NCBI GenBank assembly: GCA_017427415.1
Contig: JAFRSU010000068.1
Span: forward strand, 1-64,000
Direction of reading: 5' to 3'
From: Lachnospiraceae bacterium
Lineage (GTDB): Bacteria > Bacillota > Clostridia > Lachnospirales > Lachnospiraceae
DNA length: 64,000 bases
Every line of letters begins with the position of its first letter. The stretch's first letter is position 1. This document shows, one piece after another, positions 8,338-17,530 of this stretch. The translations under genes were made by a program, and so were the position numbers. A model generated the notes under the pieces. The model saw only the letters and a list, made by a program, of their open reading frames with translations. It did not search any database and was not told the origin of the DNA.

Positions 8338-9039
8338 TCACATCTGACCGGCGAATACCGTCATAAATCCGACTTCTACGGCACCTGCATCTAACAGAGC
8401 CTTGGTACATGCGTTAAGCGTACCGCCTGTAGTATATACATCATCTATAAGGCATATCCTTCTGTACGGGACATGCTCGCAGGTACATTCGATACCGTAA
8501 GATCTGTTTTCTTTCCTTTCCCTTCCGGAAAGAGACTTTTGTTGGACAGCTTTTCCTGTTCGTTTAAGCAGCCCGTCATCCACCGGTATACCAAGTTTTT
8601 CTCCAATTTTATCTGCCAGATATTCTGACTGGTTAAATCCTCTTTCATTATATCTGGCTTTTGTTACAGGTACAGGGATCAGCACCTCCGGTTTCTGCCT
8701 TTTGATGTATCCCGAAAGTCCGGCTGCCATTTCTAAAGCAAAGAAATCCCCATGGCTTTTCCAACCGTTTTTCTTATAATCGATCATGGCATTACGGGCC
8801 GTTTCATTGTACTCAAACAAAGGAAAACCGTATATATAGCCGTGCTTTTTCTCTTTACACTCGGCGCACAAGGCACTTTCCGCTTCCAAAATATGCCTTC
8901 CGCACTTGAAACATCTCGGTTCTTCTATAGGTTTAAACCGCTTCCTGCACTCCGGATGGATCAGGGATCCGTCGTCTTCCATAGGCTCCCTGCATGCGGG
9001 GCATCGGGGCGGATATAAAATTTTAAGTAGATTATCCAA
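8338..9039 (-). CDS. comFC: ComF-family phosphoribosyltransferase-like protein
   Basis: 233 residues. An N-terminal four-cysteine zinc motif (PPRCPACRE and later CFKCGRH...CAECKEK) precedes a type I phosphoribosyltransferase fold with the PRPP loop ICLIDDVYTTGGTLNAC near residues 194-210. The internal YNERGFNQSEYLA is typical of ComFC/GntX. ComFC takes part in DNA uptake and transformation in naturally competent Firmicutes. No comFA helicase neighbours it here. Confidence 0.9.
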   Translation of the reverse strand: MDNLLKILYPPRCPACREPMEDDGSLIHPECRKRFKPIEEPRCFKCGRHILEAESALCAECKEKKHGYIYGFPLFEYNETARNAMIDYKKNGWKSHGDFFALEMAAGLSGYIKRQKPEVLIPVPVTKARYNERGFNQSEYLADKIGEKLGIPVDDGLLKRTGKAVQQKSLSGRERKENRSYGIECTCEHVPYRRICLIDDVYTTGGTLNACTKALLDAGAVEVGFMTVFAGQM

Positions 9040-9140
9040 TATTATACTCCAACATATTTTTTAATGCAAGACGGGATGGTCTATTTTCGTAAAATTTCCG
9101 TAAAAATTTTGAGGAACCCCAAGGTAGCTTTAGAGTTTGT

Positions 9141-11447
9141 TTATTCTACCATCTCTTCAAGGTGGACCTTCAGTCCCGAGTAGCGGTTTTGTTCCTTTTC
9201 GTTCTTTATCATGGAAGACACAGCCTGACGGCTCCCCACTATCGTTACACATTTTTTCGCTCTCGTTACCGCAGTATACAAAAGGTTCCGGTTAAAGAGC
9301 TGCCAAGGACCCGAAAGCAGCGGCATGACTACCGCAGGATACTCGCTTCCCTGTGACTTATGGACTGTGATACAGTATGCAAGCTCGAGCTCATCGAGTC
9401 CCGAGAACGGATAAAACACGGTCTTGTCATCATCAAATACTATCTCCATCTCGTCCGCATATGTATTGATACTCTTAATGATACCGCAATCCCCGTTAAA
9501 TATCCCCGATCCCGAGTTCTTTAAAAAGCCTCGCGAGTTACGGGATTCCCATTCTATCTGATAGTTGTTTTTTATCTGCATTACTTTATCGCCTTCACGG
9601 AAGGTAATATCTCCGTATACTTTTTCCTTCTTTGAAGGAGACGGCGGATTAAGATATTCCTGCAATACGGTGTTCATCTTCTCTACGCCGAGTTCTCCCT
9701 TACGCATGGGAGTAAGTACCTGTATATCCCCCGATGAAGCCTTGACATATGTCGGAAGCTTGTCCCTGACCAAAGCTATGATAAGTCCTCTTATATCATT
9801 TATGTTATCTCTCTGCAAGAAGAAAAAGTCCTTGCTCTTGTTGTCTAAAGCTATCTCTTCACCTTTATTTATCTTATGAGCATTAACTACTATGTCGCTT
9901 ACGGCTGCCTGTCTGAATATCTTGGTAAGCCTCACCGTCGTAAAACGTCCGGATGCTATGATATCCTTAAGCACATTTCCGGCGCCGACCGGAGGCAGCT
10001 GGTTGGCATCGCCCACCATGATAAGCCTGGTACCCTGGGAAACTGCACGAAGCAGTGCATGCATAAGTGCTATGTCCACCATGGACATCTCATCTATGAT
10101 GATGACATCAGCCTCTAACGGATTTGTTTCGTTTTTTTCAAAGCTTCCGTGCCTGTCATCCTTCCTGGCCGACTCATCCTCTTCCACGCCGCCCTTCATC
10201 TGCAGCATACGGTGGATCGTGGACGCTTCCCTGCCCGTCGTCTCAGTTATACGTTTGGCAGCCCTGCCTGTAGGTGCAGCCAAGAGTATGTCCATCCCTT
10301 CATTTTCAAAAAATCTGATAAGGGCATTTATTGTAGTGGTTTTTCCGGTACCGGGACCTCCGGTAAGTATCAATACTCCGTTCCCGGCTGCGGCAAATAT
10401 GGCATCCCGCTGTATCGGATCAAGTTCTACCGATAGGCTTTCCTCTATTTCCTTTATGTAACGCTCCGTCTTTTCTCTGTTTGCCTTTTGTTTTACGTCC
10501 AGATCAAGAAGCATTCTGGCTACAGCCAGCTCCATATAATAATAAGGAGCCAGATAGTAGCACCGAACCTTTTCAGGCAAAACATTTTCATCATCCATAC
10601 CGGCTTCATTACTTAAACTGTCCGCCTTATTAAGAGGCATGTCGGAGGGTATGACTTTTCTGTCCATGATAAGGGAGTCAAGAGGCATCTCGATGGCATC
10701 AGGCTCTATATCCAAAAGCTTTGCAGTCATCTCAAAAAACTCGTTTTCCGGAAGGAATGTGTGTCCGAGTCCCACTGCTTCCGACAACACATAAAGTATT
10801 CCTGCTCTCGTCCTGTATTTTGAATCTATACTTATACCGCCGCGTAGTGCTATCTCATCGGCAGTCTTAAATCCTATGCCCTTTACCTCTTCTGCCAAAC
10901 GGTACGGATTGTTTTTCAATACTTCATATATCCCTGCCCCGTATTGCTTATATATCTTTACGGACAGGTTGGAGGATATGCCGTATCTTTGTAAGAACAT
11001 CATGGCAGTCCTCAGTTCCCTTTTATCGTAAAAGCTTTCACTGATGGCTCTGGCCATACGCTCACTGATGCCTTTTATATCCGCTAAACGCTCAGGCTCT
11101 TCCTCTATCACACGGAAAGTCTCATCCCCGAACTCGGATACTATTCTTTTCGCAAGTGCCTTGCCTATGCCTTTTATCGCGCCCGACCCTAAGTACCTCT
11201 CCATGGCATCGGCATCCTCAGGCTCGATATTCTCAGCTTCTATTACCTTATACTGTTTACCGTAGACATTGTGCTGTGTCTCCTGGCAGGTCAGACGGAA
11301 ATATTCACCTTCCGAAATATACGAAAAGCTTCCCACCAAAGTCAGCATATCCGTGCTGTCCTTAGTAGCAAGCTCAAATACGGTATAACCGTTATCTTCA
11401 TTTCTGTATACTATATTGTTAACGCATCCTTCAATCTGTATTGTCAT
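9141..11447 (-). CDS. recD2: RecD2-type ATP-dependent DNA helicase
   Basis: 768 residues from the chosen ATG; a GTG 21 bases upstream is also in frame. The family normally starts with a sequence like MTIQIEGCVNNIVYRNEDNGYTVF, so I prefer the ATG. Helix-hairpin-helix repeats occupy about 80-200, followed by the Walker A motif ILTGGPGTGKTTT, the Walker B region VIIIDEMSMVD, GDANQLPPVG, and the superfamily 1 motif VI near TAVTRAKK at the C-terminus. RecD2 is a 5'-3' helicase for DNA repair and replication-fork maintenance, not part of RecBCD in Firmicutes. It overlaps the flgJ-like gene by 17 bases. Confidence 0.9.
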   Translation of the reverse strand: MTIQIEGCVNNIVYRNEDNGYTVFELATKDSTDMLTLVGSFSYISEGEYFRLTCQETQHNVYGKQYKVIEAENIEPEDADAMERYLGSGAIKGIGKALAKRIVSEFGDETFRVIEEEPERLADIKGISERMARAISESFYDKRELRTAMMFLQRYGISSNLSVKIYKQYGAGIYEVLKNNPYRLAEEVKGIGFKTADEIALRGGISIDSKYRTRAGILYVLSEAVGLGHTFLPENEFFEMTAKLLDIEPDAIEMPLDSLIMDRKVIPSDMPLNKADSLSNEAGMDDENVLPEKVRCYYLAPYYYMELAVARMLLDLDVKQKANREKTERYIKEIEESLSVELDPIQRDAIFAAAGNGVLILTGGPGTGKTTTINALIRFFENEGMDILLAAPTGRAAKRITETTGREASTIHRMLQMKGGVEEDESARKDDRHGSFEKNETNPLEADVIIIDEMSMVDIALMHALLRAVSQGTRLIMVGDANQLPPVGAGNVLKDIIASGRFTTVRLTKIFRQAAVSDIVVNAHKINKGEEIALDNKSKDFFFLQRDNINDIRGLIIALVRDKLPTYVKASSGDIQVLTPMRKGELGVEKMNTVLQEYLNPPSPSKKEKVYGDITFREGDKVMQIKNNYQIEWESRNSRGFLKNSGSGIFNGDCGIIKSINTYADEMEIVFDDDKTVFYPFSGLDELELAYCITVHKSQGSEYPAVVMPLLSGPWQLFNRNLLYTAVTRAKKCVTIVGSRQAVSSMIKNEKEQNRYSGLKVHLEEMVE

Positions 11448-11817
11448 TACGCGTAGCCCCAAAATCACGTTTCATTGCATTAAAAAGCTGCTGTGCCAGT
11501 CCCAGCTCACTATGCTCGGTGATCTGGTTTGCATACTCATGGTACAGTCTGTCTCCGAACATGTTCATATAAGGAGAATTATCCTCTTCGGAATCAGTAA
11601 GTGTTTTCTTTGTTTTTTCAAGTACTTTTTCAAGCAGATAAGACTCAAAGCTTTTGCAGACATCCATCAGTTCTTCGTCTGATGCGTCCTGAAGCTTCGA
11701 GGATGAAAGCTTGCTCTGAAGCACAGCTCCGTTATCTACCTTATTTTTTGCATTGTCATTTATCATGCCGGTAATGAAGGAATCATAACCGGTAGAACTG
11801 CCTATTGATATACTCAT
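11431..11817 (-). CDS. Rod-binding protein, FlgJ N-terminal-domain type
   Basis: 128 residues with the FlgJ rod-binding signature ELMDVCKSFESYLLEKVLEKTKKT and a later DRLYHEYANQITEHSELGLAQQL. There is no muramidase domain, so peptidoglycan cutting for rod assembly would need another enzyme. It follows the two rod/hook genes at 12041-13689 on the same strand and overlaps recD2, consistent with one transcription unit. Confidence 0.85.
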   Translation of the reverse strand: MSISIGSSTGYDSFITGMINDNAKNKVDNGAVLQSKLSSSKLQDASDEELMDVCKSFESYLLEKVLEKTKKTLTDSEEDNSPYMNMFGDRLYHEYANQITEHSELGLAQQLFNAMKRDFGATRNDNTD

Positions 11818-11871
11818 AGTTTACCCCGTACTCATGCACCTAAAAACTATAGGTGCATTCTTTTATAGTAA

Positions 11872-12047
11872 GAGATAATAATACGGATTGCTCCGCTACC
11901 GCTCTCGCAATCCTAAACACACCTCAAATCTCGTGCTTTGCTTCGCAAATCACTTCTTTTCGGTGTGTTTTATCGGTCAGCCATTGTAAAATTTCTTTGC
12001 AAGCGAGCTTGCACGAAATTTTTAATGGCCTCCCTCATTATTATCTC
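11872..12047. mobile_element. 176-bp MITE-like element with nested hairpins
   Basis: Terminal inverted repeats GAGATAATAAT (11872-11882 against 12037-12047) bracket three further hairpins: GGATTG...CAATCC (11885-11912), AAACACACC...GGTGTGTTT (11915-11970) and a long arm CCATT...AATGG with AAATTTC/GAAATTT (11981-12028). No reading frame of note lies inside. The right terminus supplies the stop codon of the neighbouring rod gene. The shape fits a miniature transposable element or a strongly folded intergenic RNA. No transposase is present. Confidence 0.6.
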
Positions 12048-12853
12048 AAGTTGTTAGCCTGCTGCATCATTTCGTCGGCGGCGGAGATGACTTTGGAGTT
12101 CATCTCGTAGGCACGCTGGGTGGTGATGAGGTTTACTATTTCGTCTATGGTCTGTACATTGGAGCCTTCAAGATATGTTGCATGGATGTTGCTTTCTTTA
12201 AGTCCTGCGTCATCTCCTTCATATCTGGGAGTGCCGGAGTTGGGTGACTCTATAAAGTAACTGTCGGAAAGCTTATCAAGTCCTGCAGGATTATTGAACT
12301 GGGCAAGTCCCATCTGGATACCGAGACTTACCGCATTACCTTCATCATCACGGTAGTTGAATCTGCCGTAACTGTCGACTGATATCCTGTCAACCGAATA
12401 CTCCTCGCCGAAGTGTATCCTCTGCCCGTCTCTGTCAAGTACTGCATAACCGTCTGCTGTAGCCAGGGTAACCCCGTCTCCTTCGATCGCATACTGGAAG
12501 GAACCGTTTCTGGTGTAAGCTTCTGTCCCGTCAGGCATCTGGATCCTGAAAAGTCCGCGGCCTTCTATGCAAAAATCAGTATCATTTCCGGTCTCCTGCA
12601 TGATACCCTGCGTATATACGGAAGTCAATGACGATACTCTTACACCGGTACCCACCTGGGCTATAACAGGCTTTGGATCGCCGTTGTTATCGGTCTGTTT
12701 CCTCTGAAGCTTCTGATATAAAAGTGACGAAAACTCGGTATTCTGTTTTTTGAAACCGGTTGTATTAACATTTGCCAGATTATTGGCAATATTATCAAGG
12801 CTTACCTGCTGGGCGTTCATGCCCGAAGCGCCTGTCCAAAGAGCTCTTATCAT
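12041..12853 (-). CDS. flhP: Flagellar distal-rod / hook-basal-body protein (FlhP/FlgG type)
   Basis: 270 residues. The N-terminal MIRALWTGASGMNAQQVSLDNIANNLANVNTTGFKK is the flagellar rod/hook signature (Flg_bb_rod), and the C-terminal NVQTIDEIVNLITTQRAYEMNSKVISAADEMM is the matching C-terminal domain. Length fits FlgG. AAGGAGG precedes the ATG. The order mbl-flhO-flhP matches Bacillus subtilis. The last codons and stop (LR then TAA) lie within the right end of the MITE-like repeat, so the insertion touched the gene end. Confidence 0.92.
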   Translation of the reverse strand: MIRALWTGASGMNAQQVSLDNIANNLANVNTTGFKKQNTEFSSLLYQKLQRKQTDNNGDPKPVIAQVGTGVRVSSLTSVYTQGIMQETGNDTDFCIEGRGLFRIQMPDGTEAYTRNGSFQYAIEGDGVTLATADGYAVLDRDGQRIHFGEEYSVDRISVDSYGRFNYRDDEGNAVSLGIQMGLAQFNNPAGLDKLSDSYFIESPNSGTPRYEGDDAGLKESNIHATYLEGSNVQTIDEIVNLITTQRAYEMNSKVISAADEMMQQANNLR

Positions 12854-12912
12854 ATGCCGGACCTCCTTTTAGATTCTGTTTACACCTCATCCGTCTGTTA
12901 TGCTACATTAAT

Positions 12913-13689
12913 TTATTGAACTCTGCCTACAGAGTTGGCTGCCTGCTCCATTACGGAATCAGCTGCCTTTATAACCTTCTGGTTTGCTTCATATGCTCTT
13001 GTGGTAGCTATAAGATCTACCATTTCATTTACTACCAGTATGTTCGACTGCTCGGTGTAGCCCTGTCTGATCGCACCGGTCGGTTCTGTTTCCGTATAAC
13101 CGTCTACAGGACGGTAATATGTATCCTGGAACTTTTTGAGATATTCATAATCCTCAAAATCGGTAAGCACTACTCTGTCTATCACTTCACCGTCAGCAAA
13201 TACATACCCTTGGGTATCGATCACTACATTCTGTGCATCGAGGGGTATCTGAAGGTCTCCCGATTCCGACTGGAGGTGGTTGCCGTTCGCATCTACCACA
13301 TACCCGTCAAAGGTCATATGGAACATGCCTGCTCTGGTGAAGCTCTCATGGACATTGCCCTCACGGTCGGTAACATTTACTCTGAAAAAACCTTTCCCGT
13401 CTATGGCAAGGTCATATGTATTATTAGTCTGGCGGATCGACCCTTGAGTAAAATCGGTATGTATCTCACCGATCTTAGCACCCAAGCTCACATCACCTAT
13501 ACTTCTCTGACGCCAACCCTCCGAGCTGTCTCTTATCTTGATGGCAAGCAGCTCGTCAAAGCTCTGGCTTGTGGCAAACTCCTTTTTGTAGCCGACAGTA
13601 GTGGCATTTGCCATATTGTTGGAGATAACGTCAAGACGTTTCTGCTGGTTATACATTCCGGTCCAACCGGTATACAGGCTTCTGAGCAT
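12913..13689 (-). CDS. flhO: Flagellar rod / hook-basal-body protein (FlhO/FlgF type)
   Basis: 258 residues. The N-terminus MLRSLYTGWTGMYNQQKRLDVISNNMANATTVGYKK and the C-terminus QSNILVVNEMVDLIATTRAYEANQKVIKAADSVMEQAAN are the paired rod/hook domains. It starts 16 bases after the mbl stop and precedes the FlhP-type gene by 59 bases. Together they build the proximal and distal rod between MS ring and hook. Confidence 0.92.
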   Translation of the reverse strand: MLRSLYTGWTGMYNQQKRLDVISNNMANATTVGYKKEFATSQSFDELLAIKIRDSSEGWRQRSIGDVSLGAKIGEIHTDFTQGSIRQTNNTYDLAIDGKGFFRVNVTDREGNVHESFTRAGMFHMTFDGYVVDANGNHLQSESGDLQIPLDAQNVVIDTQGYVFADGEVIDRVVLTDFEDYEYLKKFQDTYYRPVDGYTETEPTGAIRQGYTEQSNILVVNEMVDLIATTRAYEANQKVIKAADSVMEQAANSVGRVQ

Positions 13690-13705
13690 GGGCTAAGTCC
13701 CCCTT

Positions 13706-14692
13706 TTACTTCATTTTACGTTCACTGATAAACTCTACGTATTTTCCTGTTCCGATGGCTACTGCAGTAAGAGGATCGTCAGCTGTCATGGTAGTGATAC
13801 CTGTCTTCTCTTCGATAAGGTCTTCAAGACCGTTAAGAAGTGAACCGCCTCCCGTAAGGATGATGCCGCGGTCTGCTATATCCGCTGCAAGCTCGGGGGG
13901 AGTCTTCTCCAACACTCCATGGATCGCATCCACTATCTGGCCTGTAGCACCGGCCAAGGCTTCCTCGGTCTCCTCAGATGTAACCGATATGGTCTTGGGA
14001 AGACCTGTAACTAAGTTTCTTCCTCTTACGTCCATCGATACAGATTCGGGTCTGCGGTATACCGAGCCTATCTTTATCTTGATATCCTCTGCGGTCCTCT
14101 CACCTATCAGAAGATTATGCTTCTGTCTCATGTACTTTACGATAGCTTCATCAAAGTCATCACCGGCTGTTTTGATGGAAGCACTTACAACAGTGCCGCC
14201 TAAGGATATAACAGCTATATCCGTGGTACCGCCGCCTATATCCACTATCATGTTGCCCTGAGGCTTTGAAATATCTATGCCGGCTCCGATAGCTGCTGCT
14301 ATGGGCTCTTCTATGATGGCTACTTCACGAGCACCTGCCTGGTATGTGGCATCCTCTACGGCCTTTCTCTCTACCTCGGTAACACCGCTCGGTACACATA
14401 CGCTTATAACCTTAAAACGCTTCTTACCTACTGCCTTCTGTATAAAGTACTTAAGCATTTTCTCGGTAACCGTATAGTTGGAGATAACGCCCTGTCTTAA
14501 AGGACGTACCGCTACTATATTGCCGGGAGTACGGCCGAGCATGAGTCTCGCTTCCTCGCCGATAGCCTTTATCTTATTGGTCTCCCTGTCAAATGCTACT
14601 ACCGAGGGCTCCTTTAATACTACGCCCTTACCCTTTATATATACAAGCACACTTGCAGTACCTAAATCTATTCCTATATCAGTGCTGAACAT
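13706..14692 (-). CDS. mbl: MreB/Mbl actin-like cell-shape protein
   Basis: 328 residues of the MreB family: phosphate-1 motif DIGIDLGTASVLVY, VAVRPLRQGVISNY, the phosphate-2 motif IVDIGGGTTDIAVISLGG and the adenosine motif IILTGGGSLLNG. It polymerises under the membrane and guides cell-wall synthesis. Its position directly before flhO-flhP matches Mbl rather than MreB (no mreC/mreD follow), hence the symbol. ATG with GAGGAG upstream, under the promoter at 14762-14790. Confidence 0.9.
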   Translation of the reverse strand: MFSTDIGIDLGTASVLVYIKGKGVVLKEPSVVAFDRETNKIKAIGEEARLMLGRTPGNIVAVRPLRQGVISNYTVTEKMLKYFIQKAVGKKRFKVISVCVPSGVTEVERKAVEDATYQAGAREVAIIEEPIAAAIGAGIDISKPQGNMIVDIGGGTTDIAVISLGGTVVSASIKTAGDDFDEAIVKYMRQKHNLLIGERTAEDIKIKIGSVYRRPESVSMDVRGRNLVTGLPKTISVTSEETEEALAGATGQIVDAIHGVLEKTPPELAADIADRGIILTGGGSLLNGLEDLIEEKTGITTMTADDPLTAVAIGTGKYVEFISERKMK

Positions 14693-14725
14693 TTCATCTC
14701 CTCTTTCTATGGCTTTTCAAATATC

Positions 14726-14790
14726 GTCACTAAACTGATAGTGACAAAAAGCCTTCATAACATTATACATGAAAAAGCGCAAATATTCAA
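14726..14790 (-). promoter_or_regulatory. Sigma-A promoter of the mbl operon with an inverted repeat in the leader
   Basis: TTGAAT (plus 14785-14790), a 17-bp spacer and TATAAT (14762-14767) on the minus strand. About 15 nt after the start point lies a perfect inverted repeat GTCACTA-N6-TAGTGAC (14726-14745), which could be an operator or a leader hairpin. Confidence 0.75.
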
Positions 14791-14799
14791 CACATTTTT

Positions 14800-14962
14800 T
14801 TCGTTCATCCTTGAACCTGCCCTAGATTCGGCATCCTGCCACGGGCTTAAGAGATGGGTGCTACCCTAAAGAAGTGCATAGATATACTGATACATTCTGC
14901 TTTATATATCGGAGAGTTTGCCTGATTCCTTAATAGTCGTTTTATTTTTTTCAAAGCATGCT
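14800..14962. other. Intergenic stretch between leuS and mbl, no feature recognised
   Basis: Contains a short hairpin-like TTCATCCTTGAA and GGGTGCTACCC, but no open frame, tRNA or conserved RNA motif that I can identify on either strand. Confidence 0.5.
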
Positions 14963-14998
14963 AAAAAAGAAAAAGCAGGTGCCGGAAACGACACCTGC
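14963..14998 (-). terminator. Intrinsic terminator of leuS
   Basis: On the minus strand GCAGGTG and CACCTGC arms (14975-14998) around a CGTTTCCGG-like loop, followed by a 12-nt T-rich tract, starting 9 bases after the leuS stop. Confidence 0.9.
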
Positions 14999-15007
14999 AA
15001 AAAATCA

Positions 15008-17449
15008 TTATTTAACTACGATATTTACGATCCTGCCCTTTACGTAGATTTCCTTTACTACGGTCTTGCCGGCTATGGCTGCCTGAACATACTTGTTGGC
15101 ATTAGCCTTGGCGATGGCGGATTCGCTTTCCTCGTTTACACCTACTTCGATGGTAGCCTTTACCTTACCGTTGATCTGAACAGCTATCTCAACTGTATCT
15201 TCCTTGATGGCGTCCTCATCATATGTCGGCCAGGGCTCATATGCGATAGTAGCATCATGTCCTAAGATGTTCCACATTTCCTCACCGATATGAGGACAGA
15301 TACATGACAGCATCTTGATAAGTCCTTCTGCATACTGCTTAGGGCACTTACCTGCCTTGTATACTGCATTGACAAATATCATCATCTGGCTGATAGCGGT
15401 GTTAAAGCCTAAGGATTCGAAGTCTGATGTAACCTTCTTTACCGTCTGGTGATATACCTTCTTTAATGACTCATCATCACCGTCTGTGAGGTTATCCTCG
15501 TTAGTAAAGAATGCCCATACACGGTTAAGGAAACGTCTGGCTCCCTCAACACCCTGAGGGCTCCAGGGCTTTGATACTTCTAACGGACCCATGAACATCT
15601 CATAAAGTCTTAAGGTATCAGCACCGTACTGATTTACTATATCTGAAGGGTTAACTACGAACTCAGGGAAACGCTTACCCATCTTGATACCGTTTTCACC
15701 TAAGATCATACCCTGATGTACCAGCTTCTTGAACGGTTCCTTGACAGGTGAAAGACCCTTGTCATACAGATATCTGTTCCAGATCCTTGAATACATAAGG
15801 TGTCCGACTGCATGCTCGGGTCCTCCGATATAGAGGTCTACGGGCATCCAGTGCTTTAAGAGCTCATAGTTTGCGAACTCTTTATCATTATCGGGATCGA
15901 TATAACGGAAATAATACCATGATGATCCTGCGGAACCGGGCATGGTAGAGGTCTCACGCTTACCCTTTATACCGTTGTGATCGTACTGCTTCCACTCTGT
16001 AGCATTCTCCAGAGGAGCCTGTCCGTTCTTGGACTTGTAATCTTCAAGCTCGGGAAGTACCAAAGGCAGCTCATCATCGTCAAGTACGTGGATCTGACCA
16101 TCCTCAGTATGTACTACAGGGACGGGCTCGCCCCAGTAACGCTGACGTGCGAATATCCACTCACGGAAATGATAGTTGACGGTACGCTTTGCTACACCCA
16201 TCTTCTCTAATTTCTGAGTGATGGCTTCCTTAGCTTCCTCTACGGTAAGTCCGGTAAACTCCTCGGAATTGATAAGCTTATAGCCTTTTCCCAAGTAATC
16301 GTATTTTTCAAGTGCGTGACCTGATACATCGATATGTCCGTCCTTTTCATTTCCGTCGATAACCTGGATCATGTCGATGTTATGAGCTATAGCATACTCA
16401 AAGTCACGCTGATCGTGGCTGGGTACAGCCATAACAGCGCCTGTTCCGTAATTAGCCAGTACGAAGTCTCCGATAAAGAGCTCAGCTTCTTTTCCGTTTA
16501 CGGGGTTGATACACTTAACACCCTCAAGACGACATCCGGTCTTACCCTTATTGAGCTCGGTACGGTCCATATCGTTCTTTTTCTTGGTCTCTTCTATATA
16601 TGCTTTTACTTCTTCCTGATTTTTGATCCTGGGCATTAAGTCCTGAACCAACTGTCCGTCGGGAGCAAGTACCATAAATGTGATACCGTATATGGTCTCG
16701 ATACAGGTGGTAAATATTGAGAACTCTCCTCCACCCACTATCTGGAACTTAACCTCGACACCCTCTGATTTTCCGATCCAGTGTCTCTGCATATCCTTGG
16801 TGGACTCAGGCCAGTCTATCTCATTTAAGCCTTCAAGAAGCTTCTCTGCAAATGCAGGCTGGTCGATAACCCACTGTTTCATGTTCTTACGAACTACGGG
16901 GAATCCGCCACGCTCCGACTTTCCGTCTATAACCTCATCGTTGGAAAGTACGGTGCCGAGTTCCTCGCACCAGTTAACAGGCATGTCGATATATTTTGCA
17001 TAGCCGTCAAGATAAAGCTGCTTAAATATCCACTGTGTCCAGTGATAGAACTTGGGATCTGATGTGGCTACGAGCTTGCTCCAGTCGTAGTCAAATCCGA
17101 GCTCTTTAAGCTGCTTGGAGAAGGTCTTGATATTCTCAGCGGTAAAGCCCTCCGGATGATGTCCTGTATTTATAGCATACTGCTCAGCAGGAAGTCCGAA
17201 AGAGTCATATCCCATGGGATGTAGTACGTTGTAGCCCTGCATCCTCTTCATCCTTGATATTATGTCCGTAGCTGTATAACCTTCCGGATGACCCGCATGA
17301 AGGCCTACACCCGAAGGATAAGGGAACATATCAAGTGCGTAGAACTTGGGCTTAGAAAAGTCCCATACATCTGTCTTAAAGGTTTCGTGTTCGCTCCAGT
17401 AGGCCTGCCACTTAGGCTCTATCTGTTTAGGGTCATATACTCTTTCCAT
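15008..17449 (-). CDS. leuS: Leucyl-tRNA synthetase
   Basis: 813 residues, class I synthetase charging tRNA-Leu. The HIGH motif is HAGH at 51-54. The editing domain (about 225-415) keeps the GTGAVMAVPSHDQRD stretch with D346. Its threonine-rich peptide reads TTCIET (247-252) where most LeuRS have TTRPDT. The catalytic loop usually written KMSKS is KMGKR at 589-593. The zinc-like insertion and C-terminal domain look complete (IKEDTVEIAVQINGKVKATIEVG). Single-gene unit ending in a strong terminator. Aminoacylation seems intact; the altered editing peptide could change proofreading or be a lineage feature. Confidence 0.95.
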   Translation of the reverse strand: MERVYDPKQIEPKWQAYWSEHETFKTDVWDFSKPKFYALDMFPYPSGVGLHAGHPEGYTATDIISRMKRMQGYNVLHPMGYDSFGLPAEQYAINTGHHPEGFTAENIKTFSKQLKELGFDYDWSKLVATSDPKFYHWTQWIFKQLYLDGYAKYIDMPVNWCEELGTVLSNDEVIDGKSERGGFPVVRKNMKQWVIDQPAFAEKLLEGLNEIDWPESTKDMQRHWIGKSEGVEVKFQIVGGGEFSIFTTCIETIYGITFMVLAPDGQLVQDLMPRIKNQEEVKAYIEETKKKNDMDRTELNKGKTGCRLEGVKCINPVNGKEAELFIGDFVLANYGTGAVMAVPSHDQRDFEYAIAHNIDMIQVIDGNEKDGHIDVSGHALEKYDYLGKGYKLINSEEFTGLTVEEAKEAITQKLEKMGVAKRTVNYHFREWIFARQRYWGEPVPVVHTEDGQIHVLDDDELPLVLPELEDYKSKNGQAPLENATEWKQYDHNGIKGKRETSTMPGSAGSSWYYFRYIDPDNDKEFANYELLKHWMPVDLYIGGPEHAVGHLMYSRIWNRYLYDKGLSPVKEPFKKLVHQGMILGENGIKMGKRFPEFVVNPSDIVNQYGADTLRLYEMFMGPLEVSKPWSPQGVEGARRFLNRVWAFFTNEDNLTDGDDESLKKVYHQTVKKVTSDFESLGFNTAISQMMIFVNAVYKAGKCPKQYAEGLIKMLSCICPHIGEEMWNILGHDATIAYEPWPTYDEDAIKEDTVEIAVQINGKVKATIEVGVNEESESAIAKANANKYVQAAIAGKTVVKEIYVKGRIVNIVVK

Positions 17450-17530
17450 ACGACTGTCCTTCTTTCTTTTTATAATTATTCCCCATTCTATCCCAAATGA
17501 GTAAAAAGTGCAAGAGGAAAATGTAAAACA

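Noticed and set aside
14800-14962. Possible 6S or SRP RNA in the leuS-mbl gap
   Set aside because: Neither the SRP GGAAGC-type loop nor the long 6S open helix can be found; only short local hairpins.
17450-17530. T-box leader before leuS
   Set aside because: Only 80 bases separate it from the next gene end region and no T-box bulge or specifier loop is visible.
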